Assembly (NCBI GenBank): GCA_003158175.1
Contig: PMHJ01000029.1
Coordinates: forward strand, 1-32,631
From: Candidatus Cybelea septentrionalis
Lineage (GTDB): Bacteria > Vulcanimicrobiota > Vulcanimicrobiia > Vulcanimicrobiales > Vulcanimicrobiaceae
Direction: 5' to 3'
DNA: 32,631 bases
Shown: positions 24,408 through 32,631 of the stretch, in pieces
How the letters are laid out: the number at the start of each line of letters is the position of its first letter
Numbering within the stretch: position 1 is the first letter of the stretch
The notes under the pieces: generated by a model
The model's input: only the letters and a program-made list of their open reading frames with translations
What the model was told of the DNA's origin: nothing
Database searches by the model: none
Program-made: the position numbers and the translations under genes

Positions 24408-25235
24408 GTGAAGGTGACCAAGATGCACGGTGCGCGAAACGATTTCGTGATCGTAGATCGGCGTAGCGACGGCCGCGCCGACCTCGTACGCTTTGCGAAA
24501 TGGGCTTGCGATCGCCGAGCGGGCATCGGTGCCGATGGCGTTATAGCGATCGAATCGTCGAGCGTCGCCGATGCTCGCATGCGAACGATCAACGCCGACG
24601 GAAGCGAAGCCGAGATGTGCGGCAACGGCGTCCGCTGCGTGGCACGCTGGCTCGACGAAGCGGGAGAAGGAGCGAGCGTCACATTCGAAACGGAGGCGGG
24701 CTTAATTTCAACCGAGATCGTGTCGCGCGGAGCCGAATATGCGGTTCGCGTCGCGATGGGGCACCCCGTTATCAGTAATATCATCCCTCGACAGGCTCAG
24801 GATGACAGACAGGGTCAGGATGACAATGGTCAGGGTGACAATGGGGGATGGTTCGTCGATCTTGGGAATCCGCACGTCGTTCTCGTGCGGTCGAGCGTTG
24901 AACGTGTGGATCTCGAAAGCATCGCGGAGGAGCTTCAAGAGGACACACGATTTCCAGACGGCACCAACGTGCACGTCGTGGCGTTCGAGGATCAGCGAAC
25001 GATTCGCGTTGCGCATTGGGAACGCGGGGTTGGCTTGACGATGGCGTGCGGCACCGGCGCCGTTGCGTGCGCCGCCGTGGCGATCGCAAGCGAGGCGGCT
25101 ACTTCGCCAGTCGAGGTTTTCGTGCCAGGCGGACGGCTGGTGGTTGAATGGGACGGCACCGGCAATGCCTATCTCACCGGGCCGGCCGTGCGCGTCTTCG
25201 ATACGGAAGTCGAGCTCGACGATGAAGTTGCGTGA
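24408..25235 (+). CDS. dapF: Diaminopimelate epimerase carrying a repeat-derived loop
   Basis: DapF converts LL- to meso-diaminopimelate for peptidoglycan and lysine. The 275-residue length is normal. Both catalytic cysteines are present, in EMCGNGVRC and ACGTGAVAC, along with the N-terminal KMHGARNDFV block. The GTG at 24408 is one base after the miaA stop. Residues about 125-146 (NIIPRQAQDDRQGQDDNGQG) are encoded by the dispersed palindromic repeat plus a degenerate tandem of its arm. They lie just before VDLGNPHVV, where other DapF proteins have a variable segment. The frame is kept and all active-site motifs are intact, so the gene is probably functional. It overlaps the radical SAM gene by 14 bases. 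Confidence 0.93.
   Translation: MKVTKMHGARNDFVIVDRRSDGRADLVRFAKWACDRRAGIGADGVIAIESSSVADARMRTINADGSEAEMCGNGVRCVARWLDEAGEGASVTFETEAGLISTEIVSRGAEYAVRVAMGHPVISNIIPRQAQDDRQGQDDNGQGDNGGWFVDLGNPHVVLVRSSVERVDLESIAEELQEDTRFPDGTNVHVVAFEDQRTIRVAHWERGVGLTMACGTGAVACAAVAIASEAATSPVEVFVPGGRLVVEWDGTGNAYLTGPAVRVFDTEVELDDEVA
24781..24843. repeat. Dispersed repeat plus degenerate arm tandem inside dapF
   Basis: An inverted copy of the palindromic repeat occupies 24781-24805 (TCATCC ... GGATGA). Two more partial units of the form CAGGRTGACAA follow to about 24843, so the arm is repeated about three times. All of it is translated as part of dapF. Confidence 0.75.
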
Positions 25236-26448
25236 ACTCTCCGGCGTGGCACTCGCATCCTGCGATGCGGGGGGCCGGATCTCGTACGATCCGAGCGTCG
25301 TGCCGCTGGCCGACGCCGGCATCGTTCGCGAGGCCCTAGGCGACGAACTGATTCCGGCGCCGCAGAGCGTGCTGGAGATGCTGCTTCCCGGGCGCCGTCC
25401 GCTGACGACGATCGGCCCCATCTCCAGGCGCAACGCACTCGCGGTAGCTCTGCCGGCCGGCTACACGCGGTTGCTCGTGCCCGCCTATGCGACGCAGCGC
25501 AACGCCCCGGCGTTGCCGCTCTTCGGTTACACGTTCGCGTGTGCCATGGACGACCGTTTGCACGTGGCTGCGATGAAGACCGACGAGAGCGACGATTGGA
25601 AACCGCGCCGCTTTAAAAAGGGCGAACTGGAACGGCTGATCGACGGGCGCCTCTCGAAAGAGCCTAGAAACGGCGTGCTCGAGCAAGTGGCGCTCTGCTC
25701 GCGTCAGTATGGCTGCTTTACCGCGCAGAACGTCTTTCTCGAACGGGGCGAAGCCGCGTTGCCGGTTTCACCGAAATGCAATGCTCGCTGCATCGGCTGC
25801 ATCTCCGAGCAAGAGGCGGAGACCGGCGTATCGTCCCCGCAGACGCGCATTGCCGAAGAAGTCGCGGCCGAGGAGCTCGCGGCCGTGGCGATTCATCATT
25901 TGGAGCGTGTGGAAGACGGCATCGTCTCCTTCGGGCAAGGATGCGAGGGTGAGCCGCTGCTGCGCTCGATCGCAATCGCCCGCGCCATCGAGCGAATTCG
26001 CGAGCGTAGCGAGAACGGAACGATCAATTTGAACAGCAACGGCAGTCAGCCGGCGTCGCTCGCGCGGTGCATCGATGCCGGATTGCAGGCGGTTCGGATT
26101 AGCCTCAACTCGTTTCGTCCCAACGTCTACGCTGCTTATTACCGTCCCCAGGGCTACGGGCTCGACGACGTTTTCGATTCGATCCGATTGGCCGTGGAAC
26201 GCGGGCTCGCCGTTAGCCTCAACCTGTTGACGCATCCCGGCGTCACCGACGACGAAGAAGAGGTTGCCGCGGCGGATGCGTTCTTGCGCGCGACGCGGGT
26301 CGCGATGGTCCAGACCCGCACGCTCAACATCGATCCGGCGCTCTACTTCGAAACCGTCGGACGCCCGCGAGCGCCCTTAGGCATGCGCCGCGCAATCGAG
26401 GCGATTCGAGCGGTCACCCGCGTCGGAAACTTCACGCACACGCACTAG
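25222..26448 (+). CDS. Radical SAM protein with large N-terminal domain, unknown function
   Basis: The 408-residue protein has the radical SAM cluster motif CX3CX2C at Cys186, Cys190 and Cys193 (CNARCIGC). A partial TIM barrel follows with GQGCEGEPLL (a GGE-like SAM-binding region), LNSNGSQP and VRISLNSF. About 185 residues precede the cluster and contain two further cysteines, Cys159 and Cys165 (CSRQYGC), that could bind a second cluster. I do not recognise this N-terminal part. The start (ATG 25222) overlaps dapF by 14 bases, and nhaP starts 7 bases after its stop, so it belongs to the mutL-miaA-dapF operon. The substrate is unknown. Confidence 0.85.
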   Translation: MKLRELSGVALASCDAGGRISYDPSVVPLADAGIVREALGDELIPAPQSVLEMLLPGRRPLTTIGPISRRNALAVALPAGYTRLLVPAYATQRNAPALPLFGYTFACAMDDRLHVAAMKTDESDDWKPRRFKKGELERLIDGRLSKEPRNGVLEQVALCSRQYGCFTAQNVFLERGEAALPVSPKCNARCIGCISEQEAETGVSSPQTRIAEEVAAEELAAVAIHHLERVEDGIVSFGQGCEGEPLLRSIAIARAIERIRERSENGTINLNSNGSQPASLARCIDAGLQAVRISLNSFRPNVYAAYYRPQGYGLDDVFDSIRLAVERGLAVSLNLLTHPGVTDDEEEVAAADAFLRATRVAMVQTRTLNIDPALYFETVGRPRAPLGMRRAIEAIRAVTRVGNFTHTH

Positions 26449-26455
26449 GTCGTTC

Positions 26456-27559
26456 GTGAAGCTGTGGCAGATCCTCGTCGTCGTCGGACTCGGCGTTCTC
26501 TACGGGTTGGTCGCGCCCGGGCGACTGGCGTACGCGCTGGGCCACGCCACGCTCTATGTTTTTCTCCCTCCGCTGCTCTTTGAGGCGGCGTGGAACCTGA
26601 ACTTTCGGGCGATGCAAAGGCAATGGATCGCAATCGCCACACTCGCCGGACCCGGCGTACTGCTCACGGCGGCAATCGTCGCGGGAGCCCTCTCAATCGT
26701 TCGCGTGCCGTTCGGACCCGCGCTCTTGGCCGGTGCCATCCTCAGCGCGACCGACCCGATCGCGGTCGTAGCGGTCTTTCGCCGATTGAAAGTTCCCCGC
26801 ACGCTGGCCACGATCGTCGAATGCGAGTCGCTCTTTAACGACGCCGTTGCAGTGGCGCTCTATCGCGGCGTGTTGGTTGCCATCGGCTTGGGCGCCGCAA
26901 GCGCCGGCACGATCGCGATCGTTACGCTCGATACCGTGGCCGGCGCCGCGGGCGGCGTGGCTCTCGGGGTTGCTATCGCCTTTGTAACGGCCCGCGTGCT
27001 GCGCGGTCGCCGGCGCGTCAGGTTCCAGATCGCCGCAACCGTGCTGTGCGCGTACGGCGCCTACTTCGCGGCCGATCGCCTTGCACTTTCCGGCATCTTC
27101 GCGACGATCGCGTACGGCATCGCGTTGCGATATTACGAGCGTTCGTGGATCACGCTGAGCATCGCCGAAGACGTAAACCGGTTTTGGGACGTCGCCGCAT
27201 CGCTGGCCAACGGGCTCGTCTTTTTCATGGTCGGCGCGGGACTGCAGATCGCGCGGGTCGCTTACGAGCCAGTATTTGCCGTCGCCTGCATCGGTGGGGT
27301 CGCCGTCGCCCGGTTTGTCGTCGCCGGAATGCTTTTGCCGTTTCCGTACCCGCGCGATTGGCTCGATGTCGTGCGCGTCGCCGGGATGCGCGGAGCACTT
27401 TCGCTCGCACTCGCGCTCGCGCTTCCGGCTTCAACTCCCTATCGCGAAGCGATTATCGACGGCACGTTTGCCGTCGCCCTAGCAACTCTCGCCGCGAGCA
27501 GCTTGACCCTCGTACCGGTGGTGCGGCGAGTTGCGTTGCGTCAGACGCCCAGCGGATAG
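26456..27559 (+). CDS. CPA1-type cation:proton antiporter (NhaP-like)
   Basis: The 367-residue membrane protein shows the CPA1 signatures FLPPLLFEAAWNL, ILSATDPIAVVAVF and ESLFNDAVAVALY, which include the ion-binding Asp residues of the unwound helices (TDP and FND). It should exchange Na+ or K+ for protons across the cytoplasmic membrane. It is shorter than most family members (400-550): the first family helix or two appear missing, and no regulatory C-terminal domain exists. Start is GTG at 26456, 7 bases after the radical SAM stop. The 3' end overlaps the convergent amt gene by 19 bases. Confidence 0.88.
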   Translation: MKLWQILVVVGLGVLYGLVAPGRLAYALGHATLYVFLPPLLFEAAWNLNFRAMQRQWIAIATLAGPGVLLTAAIVAGALSIVRVPFGPALLAGAILSATDPIAVVAVFRRLKVPRTLATIVECESLFNDAVAVALYRGVLVAIGLGAASAGTIAIVTLDTVAGAAGGVALGVAIAFVTARVLRGRRRVRFQIAATVLCAYGAYFAADRLALSGIFATIAYGIALRYYERSWITLSIAEDVNRFWDVAASLANGLVFFMVGAGLQIARVAYEPVFAVACIGGVAVARFVVAGMLLPFPYPRDWLDVVRVAGMRGALSLALALALPASTPYREAIIDGTFAVALATLAASSLTLVPVVRRVALRQTPSG

Positions 27560-28782
27560 GCCTCCTCACCGTGCAGTGCCACGTCGAGGCCGCGTTCTTC
27601 GGCGGCTTCGTCGACTTTGACTGGCGTTACGAGGTTGATCAGCGCGAGCATCGCGTAGGTGAAGGCGAAGGCCCAAGCGCTGCAGACCGTCGCCGCGACG
27701 AACTGCTTGCCTAAGAACGCGGCGTTGCCGCGCAGTAGGCCGTCGGCTCCATTGGGGTTCCACAGCGTCGAAGCAAAGACGCCGAGCAAACAGATTCCCA
27801 AGAATCCGCCGACTCCGTGGACGCCCCAGACGTCGAGGGCGTCGTCCCAACCGAGTTGATTCTTCAGCGTGACGGCGAAATAACAGACGACGCCTGCCGC
27901 GAGGCCGATGATCACGGCCGTCATGGGCGAGACGTAGCCGGCCGCCGGGGTGATCGTTGCGAGCCCCGCGACCGCGCCGGTAAGAAGGCCGACGAACTTC
28001 GGCTGCCGACCGCGAGCCCACTCGACGAAGAGCCATGCGACGGCGGCAAACGATGCGGCGATATCGGTGTTGAGAAATGCCGAGGCGGTTACCGCGTCGA
28101 CGCGCAACTCCGAGCCGGCGTTGAAGCCGTACCAGCCGAACCACAGCAGTCCGGTTCCCAGCGCGATGAGCGGAACGTTATGCGGTTTGTTGTCGATGAC
28201 GTGGCGTCGTCCGACATAGAGCACCGATGCCAAAGCCGCAAAGCCGGCCGAGGCGTGGACCACGATGCCGCCGGCAAAATCGAGACATCCCCACTTTGCC
28301 AAGATGCCGTCCGGACTCCAGAGCATATGCACGAACGGGAAGTAGACGAAGATCAGCCACGCGGTGAGAAATAAGAAGTAGGCCTTGAAGGTCACTCGAT
28401 TAGCAAACGCGCCGGTGATCAGCGCGGGCGTAATGATTGCGAACATCATCTGATAGGCGATGTGCACGACGAGCGGGATGTTTGCGGTGCTGGCAAACAT
28501 CGTCTGCAGCGTTACGCCGTGGAGGAACGCATACGTCGCCGGATTACCGATGATGCCGTGCCAGTCCGCGCCGAAACTCTCCGAATACCCGAAAGCGAAC
28601 CACAAGACCGTCGTCCATCCTAGCGACATGAAGCTTTGCATCATAATGGTCAGCACGTTCTTGCGCTGTACGAGTCCGCCATAAAAAAAGGCGAGCCCGG
28701 GCGTCATTAGCATGACGAGGCTCGCGCAGAGCAGCATAAAGCCGGTGTTTCCGATATTTATGCTTGTTGCAGCGGTTCCCAT
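27541..28782 (-). CDS. amt: Ammonium transporter
   Basis: The 413-residue, 11-helix channel protein of the Amt/Rh family conducts ammonium. The twin histidines are in DFAGGIVVHASAG and DVWGVHGVGG. Other family blocks include GLAFFYGGLVQRKNVL and WFGWYGFNAGSEL. I place the start at ATG 28782, with GGAGG 8 bases upstream; an ATG six bases earlier has the ribosome site too close. There is no glnK/glnB gene next to it, unlike many bacterial amt operons. The 3' end overlaps nhaP tail to tail by 19 bases. The 72-residue membrane protein gene lies 113 bases upstream on the same strand. Confidence 0.95.
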   Translation of the reverse strand: MGTAATSINIGNTGFMLLCASLVMLMTPGLAFFYGGLVQRKNVLTIMMQSFMSLGWTTVLWFAFGYSESFGADWHGIIGNPATYAFLHGVTLQTMFASTANIPLVVHIAYQMMFAIITPALITGAFANRVTFKAYFLFLTAWLIFVYFPFVHMLWSPDGILAKWGCLDFAGGIVVHASAGFAALASVLYVGRRHVIDNKPHNVPLIALGTGLLWFGWYGFNAGSELRVDAVTASAFLNTDIAASFAAVAWLFVEWARGRQPKFVGLLTGAVAGLATITPAAGYVSPMTAVIIGLAAGVVCYFAVTLKNQLGWDDALDVWGVHGVGGFLGICLLGVFASTLWNPNGADGLLRGNAAFLGKQFVAATVCSAWAFAFTYAMLALINLVTPVKVDEAAEERGLDVALHGEEAYPLGV

Positions 28783-28894
28783 CGGCATTCCCTCCGTTCG
28801 GATCTGAGGAAAAAGGCGTTTGGCTGGCGGTTAGGCAGGTCGCCGGTTTTTCCCGCCTCCGCGAAGGGCTCGACGATTACGCCGGCTTCTCCGG

Positions 28895-29113
28895 CTACGC
28901 GTTCGCGCGACGAGCCTTCCATCTCCATAGCGCCACGAATCCCCATGCGAGCTCCACGACACCGAAGGGCCAGGTTCCGGCGAGCCATCCATAGGCCGAC
29001 GCTGCGAAACATGCGATGGCGAAGAGAAGCGTGAAGGCTGCGCCGCGCGATTCAAAGGCATAGAAAAGCATCATCAGGGTTACCGATCCGGCTCCGAATG
29101 CTGTCAGCATCAT
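28895..29113 (-). CDS. Small membrane protein, unknown function
   Basis: The 72-residue protein has up to three hydrophobic helices (AFGAGSVTLMMLFYAF, FTLLFAIACFAASAYGW, VVELAWGFVALWRW) and ends in the basic tail KARRANA. It overlaps the upstream beta-barrel gene by 4 bases (ATGA), which supports it as real and coupled. Proteins of this size and pattern are common next to transporters, but I do not recognise a family. A 5-bp hairpin (GCCGG/CCGGC, 28881-28895) touches its stop codon. Confidence 0.65.
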   Translation of the reverse strand: MMLTAFGAGSVTLMMLFYAFESRGAAFTLLFAIACFAASAYGWLAGTWPFGVVELAWGFVALWRWKARRANA

Positions 29114-29967
29114 AGCATTAGCGACGCGCCCGCCCCGATGTACTGCTCCTTTTGCCCGTCGATCAGCGTCGGTGAGAATCCGTATTCAACGTCGAGTTGC
29201 AGATGCGCGCCGAAGTCACGCTGATAGACGAAGTCCACCAGGCTCTTGCCGCCGAGATTCGGGCCGGCAGCAGAGAAGTACGCGTACTCGGCAGAGATCT
29301 GCGAAGGGCCGCCGGGCAAGGCAGCGCTCAGCTCGAGGCTGGGAATAAAGGCGAAGTATGATTGCGCTACGCCGCCGGAGTTGAGGCTGCTGAGCGCGTT
29401 AAAGCTGAGCGTGCCGGCGAGGCTGAGCTCGGGACTTAGCGTGTAGCCGCCATTGAGGTTGCCGGTAAACTCTGCGTTGCCGGCGCTAAAGGCGTGGTCG
29501 CCCGTTGGAAACGTGATGACGGTGTTGACGCCCCAATCGGCGTTGGAGCTATATCCCAACTCGTATTTTGCCCCGAGATTGACGTCGCTCGATCCGGTGA
29601 TGACCGGCGTTCCGGCGGAGGTCGTTTGGTAGCTGGGCGGCCCGAACTCCAAGTCGAAGTGTGGATCGGCGGTGCCGACGCGAATGAGCGTTTGGGGGTA
29701 GGCGACACCGCTGCCGCCACCGGGTCCGGTTGTCGTCGTATTCGTATAACCGGTTTCGACGTCGAAGTGGCCGGTGCGCACCGTGCAAACGCCGGTCGTT
29801 ACCGTCGGACGGTTTACGATCGACAGGATCGAACCGCATGGATCGCTCGGAGCGCTCGGTGTCGACGACGGGGACGGGGAGGGCGCCGGCGTTGCAGCGC
29901 CTGCACCGGCGCCCGTGGCCAAGAAGAAACTGACGAGTGCGGGCGCGAGGGAGCGTAGATTGATCAT
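29110..29967 (-). CDS. Exported beta-barrel protein, possible outer-membrane (Phenol_MetA_deg-like)
   Basis: The 285-residue product has a signal peptide (about residues 1-25), a Pro/Ser/Thr-rich linker (26-43) and a region of alternating strands (GHFDVETGYTNTT, VGTADPHFDLEFGPP, DVNLGAKYELGYS, SAEYAYFSAAGPNLGG). It ends LDVEYGFSPTLIDGQKEQY and IGAGASLML. This resembles outer-membrane barrels of the MetA-pathway transporter-like family (PF13557 type). The final residue is Leu, not the usual Phe or aromatic, so outer-membrane insertion by the standard signal is uncertain. It is divergent from the kdp operon and coupled to the small membrane protein gene. Confidence 0.72.
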   Translation of the reverse strand: MINLRSLAPALVSFFLATGAGAGAATPAPSPSPSSTPSAPSDPCGSILSIVNRPTVTTGVCTVRTGHFDVETGYTNTTTTGPGGGSGVAYPQTLIRVGTADPHFDLEFGPPSYQTTSAGTPVITGSSDVNLGAKYELGYSSNADWGVNTVITFPTGDHAFSAGNAEFTGNLNGGYTLSPELSLAGTLSFNALSSLNSGGVAQSYFAFIPSLELSAALPGGPSQISAEYAYFSAAGPNLGGKSLVDFVYQRDFGAHLQLDVEYGFSPTLIDGQKEQYIGAGASLML

Positions 29968-30068
29968 AGCTCGCCGATTATAAGAGCTTGCGATGCCGGC
30001 CGCAAATCCAAGTGGATCATCCGAATGGCGGATGGCATCGCGGGACCTAGTTGGCTATTCTTAAAGCC
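29968..30068. other. Divergent promoter region of barrel gene and kdp operon
   Basis: About 100 noncoding bases separate the minus-strand barrel gene from the kdp block. No strong -10/-35 pair or KdpE-like site can be named. The stretch ggctattcttaaagcc before 30069 is the A/T-richest part and may hold a promoter. Confidence 0.35.
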
Positions 30069-30155
30069 ATGGGCCTCGAGATTGGAGTCGTCATCTTATC
30101 GATCGTCTGCTTCGTGCTCCTGGATTTGTACGTCCTCGGCTGCGAGAAGGTTTAG
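30069..30155 (+). CDS. 28-residue membrane peptide gene upstream of kdpF
   Basis: A 28-codon frame (ATG 30069, TAG ending 30155) encodes a single-helix peptide, MGLEIGVVILSIVCFVLLDL then YVLGCEKV. It ends 3 bases before kdpF. Small membrane peptides with a C-terminal xCEK/CERL motif occur ahead of kdpF in some kdp operons, by memory; it is not the standard KdpF. It lacks a clear Shine-Dalgarno. Its place and spacing suggest a KdpFABC-associated peptide, for example a stabiliser, but this is inference. Confidence 0.55.
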   Translation: MGLEIGVVILSIVCFVLLDLYVLGCEKV

Positions 30156-30158
30156 CCA

Positions 30159-30248
30159 ATGCAGTTTGACGAGGTCTTGGGGCTTATCCTGACCATCGCA
30201 GGGTTGGCGTATCTCGTCTTCGCGATGCTTCGCCCCGAGAAGTTCTAG
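30159..30248 (+). CDS. kdpF: Potassium-transporting ATPase small subunit KdpF
   Basis: A 29-codon frame gives MQFDEVLGLILTIAGLAYLV followed by FAMLRPEKF. The single helix with the ending YLxxAMLRPEKF is the KdpF hallmark. KdpF is a lipid-like stabilising subunit of KdpFABC, the high-affinity K+ pump. It is 3 bases after the 28-codon peptide gene and 9 bases before kdpA. It is too short for most gene callers. Confidence 0.9.
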   Translation: MQFDEVLGLILTIAGLAYLVFAMLRPEKF

Positions 30249-30257
30249 GGAACCGCG

Positions 30258-31958
30258 ATGACTGCGATCGGATGGCTGCAGGCCATTATCTTCTTCCTGC
30301 TCGTTCTGGCGGTCACAAAACCGCTTGGGACGTATATGGCCCGCGTCTTCGCGGGCGAGCGCACCTGGCTAACACCCGTCTTCGCGCCGCTCGAGAAAGT
30401 AATCTATCGCCTTTGCGGCGTTCGAGAAGACGAGGAGATGACGTGGTACGTTTACGCGCTCTCGATGCTCGCCTTCTCGCTCGTCGGCCTCGCGTATCTC
30501 TACGTGCTGCTGCGCACGCAGAGGTGGCTCCCCTTTAATCCGCAGCACGTCGACAACATGTCGCCGGACTTGGCCTGGAACACGGCGGTGAGCTTTACGA
30601 CCAACACCAACTGGCAGTTCTACTCCGGCGAAACCGCGATGAGCTACCTCACCCAGATGGCCGGATTGGCCTGGCACAACTTCGTCTCGGCGGCTGCCGG
30701 CATCGCAATCGCCGTCGCAGTCGTGCGCGGCGTCGTGCGGACGAACGTGAAGACGCTCGGAAACTTCTGGGTCGATTTGACGCGCTGCTCGCTTTACGTG
30801 CTGCTGCCGATCTCGATCGTCGTCGGACTCTTGTTCGTCTCTGCGGGAATCCCTCAGAACTTGCATGCGTACCAAGCGGTGAAGTCGATCGAGGGTTTCT
30901 CTCAGTCCATCACCGGCGGTCCGATGGCCTCGCAAGAAGTCATCAAAGAACTCGGTACGAACGGCGGCGGATTCGTCAACGCCAACTCGTCGTCGCCCAA
31001 CGAGAATCCGACACCGTTCACCAACCTCATCGAGCTGTTGCTGATCTTTTCGCTCGGCGCGGGCTTGACGTACATGTACGGCAAGATGGTAAAAGATACG
31101 CGCCAGGGCTGGGCGATCTTCACCGCGATGGCGATCCTATTCTTCGCCGGATTTACGCTGGCGTACTGGGCCGAGGCGGGCGGAAACCCGATCGTGCACC
31201 ACCTCGGCGTGGCCGGCGGGAATATGGAAGGCAAAGAGTGCCGCTTCGGCGTTTCGGCGTCGGCGCTTTTCGCGACGGTAACGACCGACACGTCCTGCGG
31301 CGCCGTCAACTCGATGCACGACTCGTTCATGCCCCTTGGAGGCCTCGTTCCACTGGTCGACATGCAGTTGGGCGAGATCGTCTTCGGCGGCGTCGGCAGC
31401 GGGTTGTACGGCATGATCGTCTTCGTCGTCTTGACGGTCTTCATCGCCGGCCTGATGGTCGGCCGCACGCCGGAGTACCTCGGCAAGAAGATCGAACGCC
31501 GCGAAGTGCAGTTCGCGATTTTGGCGGCCCTCGTCACCCCGGTTCTCTGTTTGGTGCCGACGGCAATCGCCGCGGTGATTCCCGCCGGGCTGGCCACGCT
31601 GAACAACGGCGGACCGCACGGCTTTTCCGAGATTCTCTACGCGTTTACCTCGACCAATGCCAACAACGGATCGGCTTTCGCGGGACTTGGACCCAATCTG
31701 TTCTATAATTTGATGACCGGCGTGAACATGCTGTTCGGCCGCTTCGCGGTCGCGGTGCCGGCGCTCGCGCTTGCCGGCGCGCTGGCCGGAAAGAAGGCGG
31801 TGCCGGAAGGCCCGGGCACGTTCACGACCCATTCGGGCATCTTCGTCGCACTGCTCATCGGCGTCATCATAATCGTCGGAGCGCTCACGTTTCTTCCCGC
31901 CGATTCGCTCGGGCCGATTGTGGAACACCTGCTCCTGCTAAAAGGAACGACGTACTGA
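30258..31958 (+). CDS. kdpA: Potassium-transporting ATPase subunit A
   Basis: The 566-residue membrane protein is the K+-binding and translocating subunit of KdpFABC, made of four M-P-M repeats. Filter-region blocks seen include [47 protein letters not shown] and [13 protein letters not shown]. The length matches KdpA (about 557-600). AGGGAACC precedes the ATG. The stop shares a base with the kdpB start (TGATG), so the two are coupled. The usual inducer is K+ limitation through KdpDE, which are not inside the window. Confidence 0.97.
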   Translation: MTAIGWLQAIIFFLLVLAVTKPLGTYMARVFAGERTWLTPVFAPLEKVIYRLCGVREDEEMTWYVYALSMLAFSLVGLAYLYVLLRTQRWLPFNPQHVDNMSPDLAWNTAVSFTTNTNWQFYSGETAMSYLTQMAGLAWHNFVSAAAGIAIAVAVVRGVVRTNVKTLGNFWVDLTRCSLYVLLPISIVVGLLFVSAGIPQNLHAYQAVKSIEGFSQSITGGPMASQEVIKELGTNGGGFVNANSSSPNENPTPFTNLIELLLIFSLGAGLTYMYGKMVKDTRQGWAIFTAMAILFFAGFTLAYWAEAGGNPIVHHLGVAGGNMEGKECRFGVSASALFATVTTDTSCGAVNSMHDSFMPLGGLVPLVDMQLGEIVFGGVGSGLYGMIVFVVLTVFIAGLMVGRTPEYLGKKIERREVQFAILAALVTPVLCLVPTAIAAVIPAGLATLNNGGPHGFSEILYAFTSTNANNGSAFAGLGPNLFYNLMTGVNMLFGRFAVAVPALALAGALAGKKAVPEGPGTFTTHSGIFVALLIGVIIIVGALTFLPADSLGPIVEHLLLLKGTTY

Positions 31959-32631
31959 TGCTTAGCCAGCGGCGCTTGGAGCGCCGTCCGAAGGCCCGTT
32001 CGCTCTTCGATCGCGCGATCATTACGCGAGCCGTGGGCGACTCGTTCAAGAAGCTGGACCCGCGCTGGCAGGCCCGCAATCCGGTGATGTTCGTCGTCGA
32101 GGTCGGTGCGGCGGCGACCTCAGTTTTCTTCGTGCGCGATCTCCTGAGACACACCGGGATGTCCGGTTTCGACTTCGCGATCGCGGCGTGGCTGTGGTTC
32201 ACGGTTCTCTTTGCGAACTTCGCCGAGGCCGTCGCGGAAGGGCGCGGCAAAGCCCAAGCCGAGGCACTGCGCAAGACGAAATCCGATACCTACGCGCGCT
32301 CGTTGCGCGACGACGGGACCGAGGAGCGAGTCACGAGCACCTCGTTGCGAAAAGGCGACCGTTTCGTCGTCGAAGCCAATGAGATCGTCCCGGCAGACGG
32401 CGAAGTGCTCGAAGGCGCCGCAACGGTCGACGAGTCGGCGATCACCGGAGAATCGGCGCCCGTCATTCGCGAGTCGGGTGGCGATCGCAGCGCGGTAACC
32501 GGCGGAACGCGCGTGCTCTCCGATCGCATCGTCGTTCGGGTGACGGCCAACCCCGGCGAAAGCTTCCTCGACCGCATGATTAGTTTAGTGGAAGGGGCTC
32601 AGCGCCAGAAGACGCCCAACGAGATCGCGCT
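31958..32631 (+). CDS. kdpB: Potassium-transporting ATPase ATP-binding subunit B, 5' part
   Basis: The first 224 codons of KdpB, cut by the window edge, with an intact frame. It is the P-type ATPase catalytic subunit of KdpFABC. Visible are the N-terminal [17 protein letters not shown] segment, membrane helices 1-2 ([36 protein letters not shown]) and the actuator domain with ITGESAPV. The TGES sequence acts in dephosphorylation. The phosphorylated Asp of the DKTGT motif lies beyond the window. Start is ATG at 31958, with a 1-base overlap with kdpA. kdpC, kdpD and kdpE probably follow. Confidence 0.95.
   Translation, partial: MLSQRRLERRPKARSLFDRAIITRAVGDSFKKLDPRWQARNPVMFVVEVGAAATSVFFVRDLLRHTGMSGFDFAIAAWLWFTVLFANFAEAVAEGRGKAQAEALRKTKSDTYARSLRDDGTEERVTSTSLRKGDRFVVEANEIVPADGEVLEGAATVDESAITGESAPVIRESGGDRSAVTGGTRVLSDRIVVRVTANPGESFLDRMISLVEGAQRQKTPNEIA

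Noticed and set aside
24781..24843. dapF as a pseudogene broken by a repeat
   Set aside because: The frame is intact, length is normal and all catalytic residues remain.

Overview
This is a GC-rich, gene-dense bacterial chromosome segment with no rRNA, tRNA, CRISPR array, prophage or insertion sequence that I can see. Several features suggest a diderm, meso-diaminopimelate-containing lineage. These are five lipobox lipoproteins, an outer-membrane-type beta-barrel protein, DapF, an LCP-family cell-wall protein, a GloVer tandem-repeat protein (TIGR03803 type) and a propeller lipoprotein. The mix resembles Candidatus Eremiobacterota (WPS-2) or a related soil phylum. That placement is an inference from gene content and has not been tested.

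Left part (1-7300). Two secreted lipoproteins converge on a strong hairpin terminator. A tightly overlapping minus-strand operon then encodes a TPR membrane protein and two M55 (DppA-like) peptidases. It faces a SprT-like metalloprotease gene whose start codon overlaps the operon's start codon, and fumarase C follows. Centre-left (6841-10689, minus strand): der, plsY, efp and a TSUP permease form a coupled operon, with a small lipoprotein gene after it.

Centre (10772-18894): miaB, a GH18-like lipoprotein and mutS run on the plus strand. They are followed by a minus-strand GloVer-repeat lipoprotein, an unrecognised membrane protein and an LCP protein. Region 18900-21790 is the metal-handling part. 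It holds an NRAMP-related transporter lacking the DPGN motif, behind an unusual leader with a terminator-like hairpin, further hairpins and a 47-codon ORF with an ideal Shine-Dalgarno. Divergent to it is an RcnR-like repressor with its own inverted-repeat operator and a NicO-like permease.

Right part (21829-32631): a plus-strand operon mutL-miaA-dapF-radical SAM-nhaP has overlapping or nearly abutting genes. It meets amt tail to tail. A small membrane protein and a barrel protein follow on the minus strand. The kdp potassium-uptake operon (a 28-residue peptide gene, kdpF, kdpA, kdpB) runs off the window. Mismatch repair (mutS, mutL) and the ms2i6A37 tRNA modification pathway (miaA, miaB) are each split between the two housekeeping blocks.

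The most interesting signals are: a dispersed palindromic repeat family with one copy read through in frame inside dapF and another inside a lipoprotein; the structured leader and small ORF upstream of the NRAMP-related gene; the peptide gene ahead of kdpF; the radical SAM protein with a large N-terminal domain; and the TPR-M55-M55 operon.
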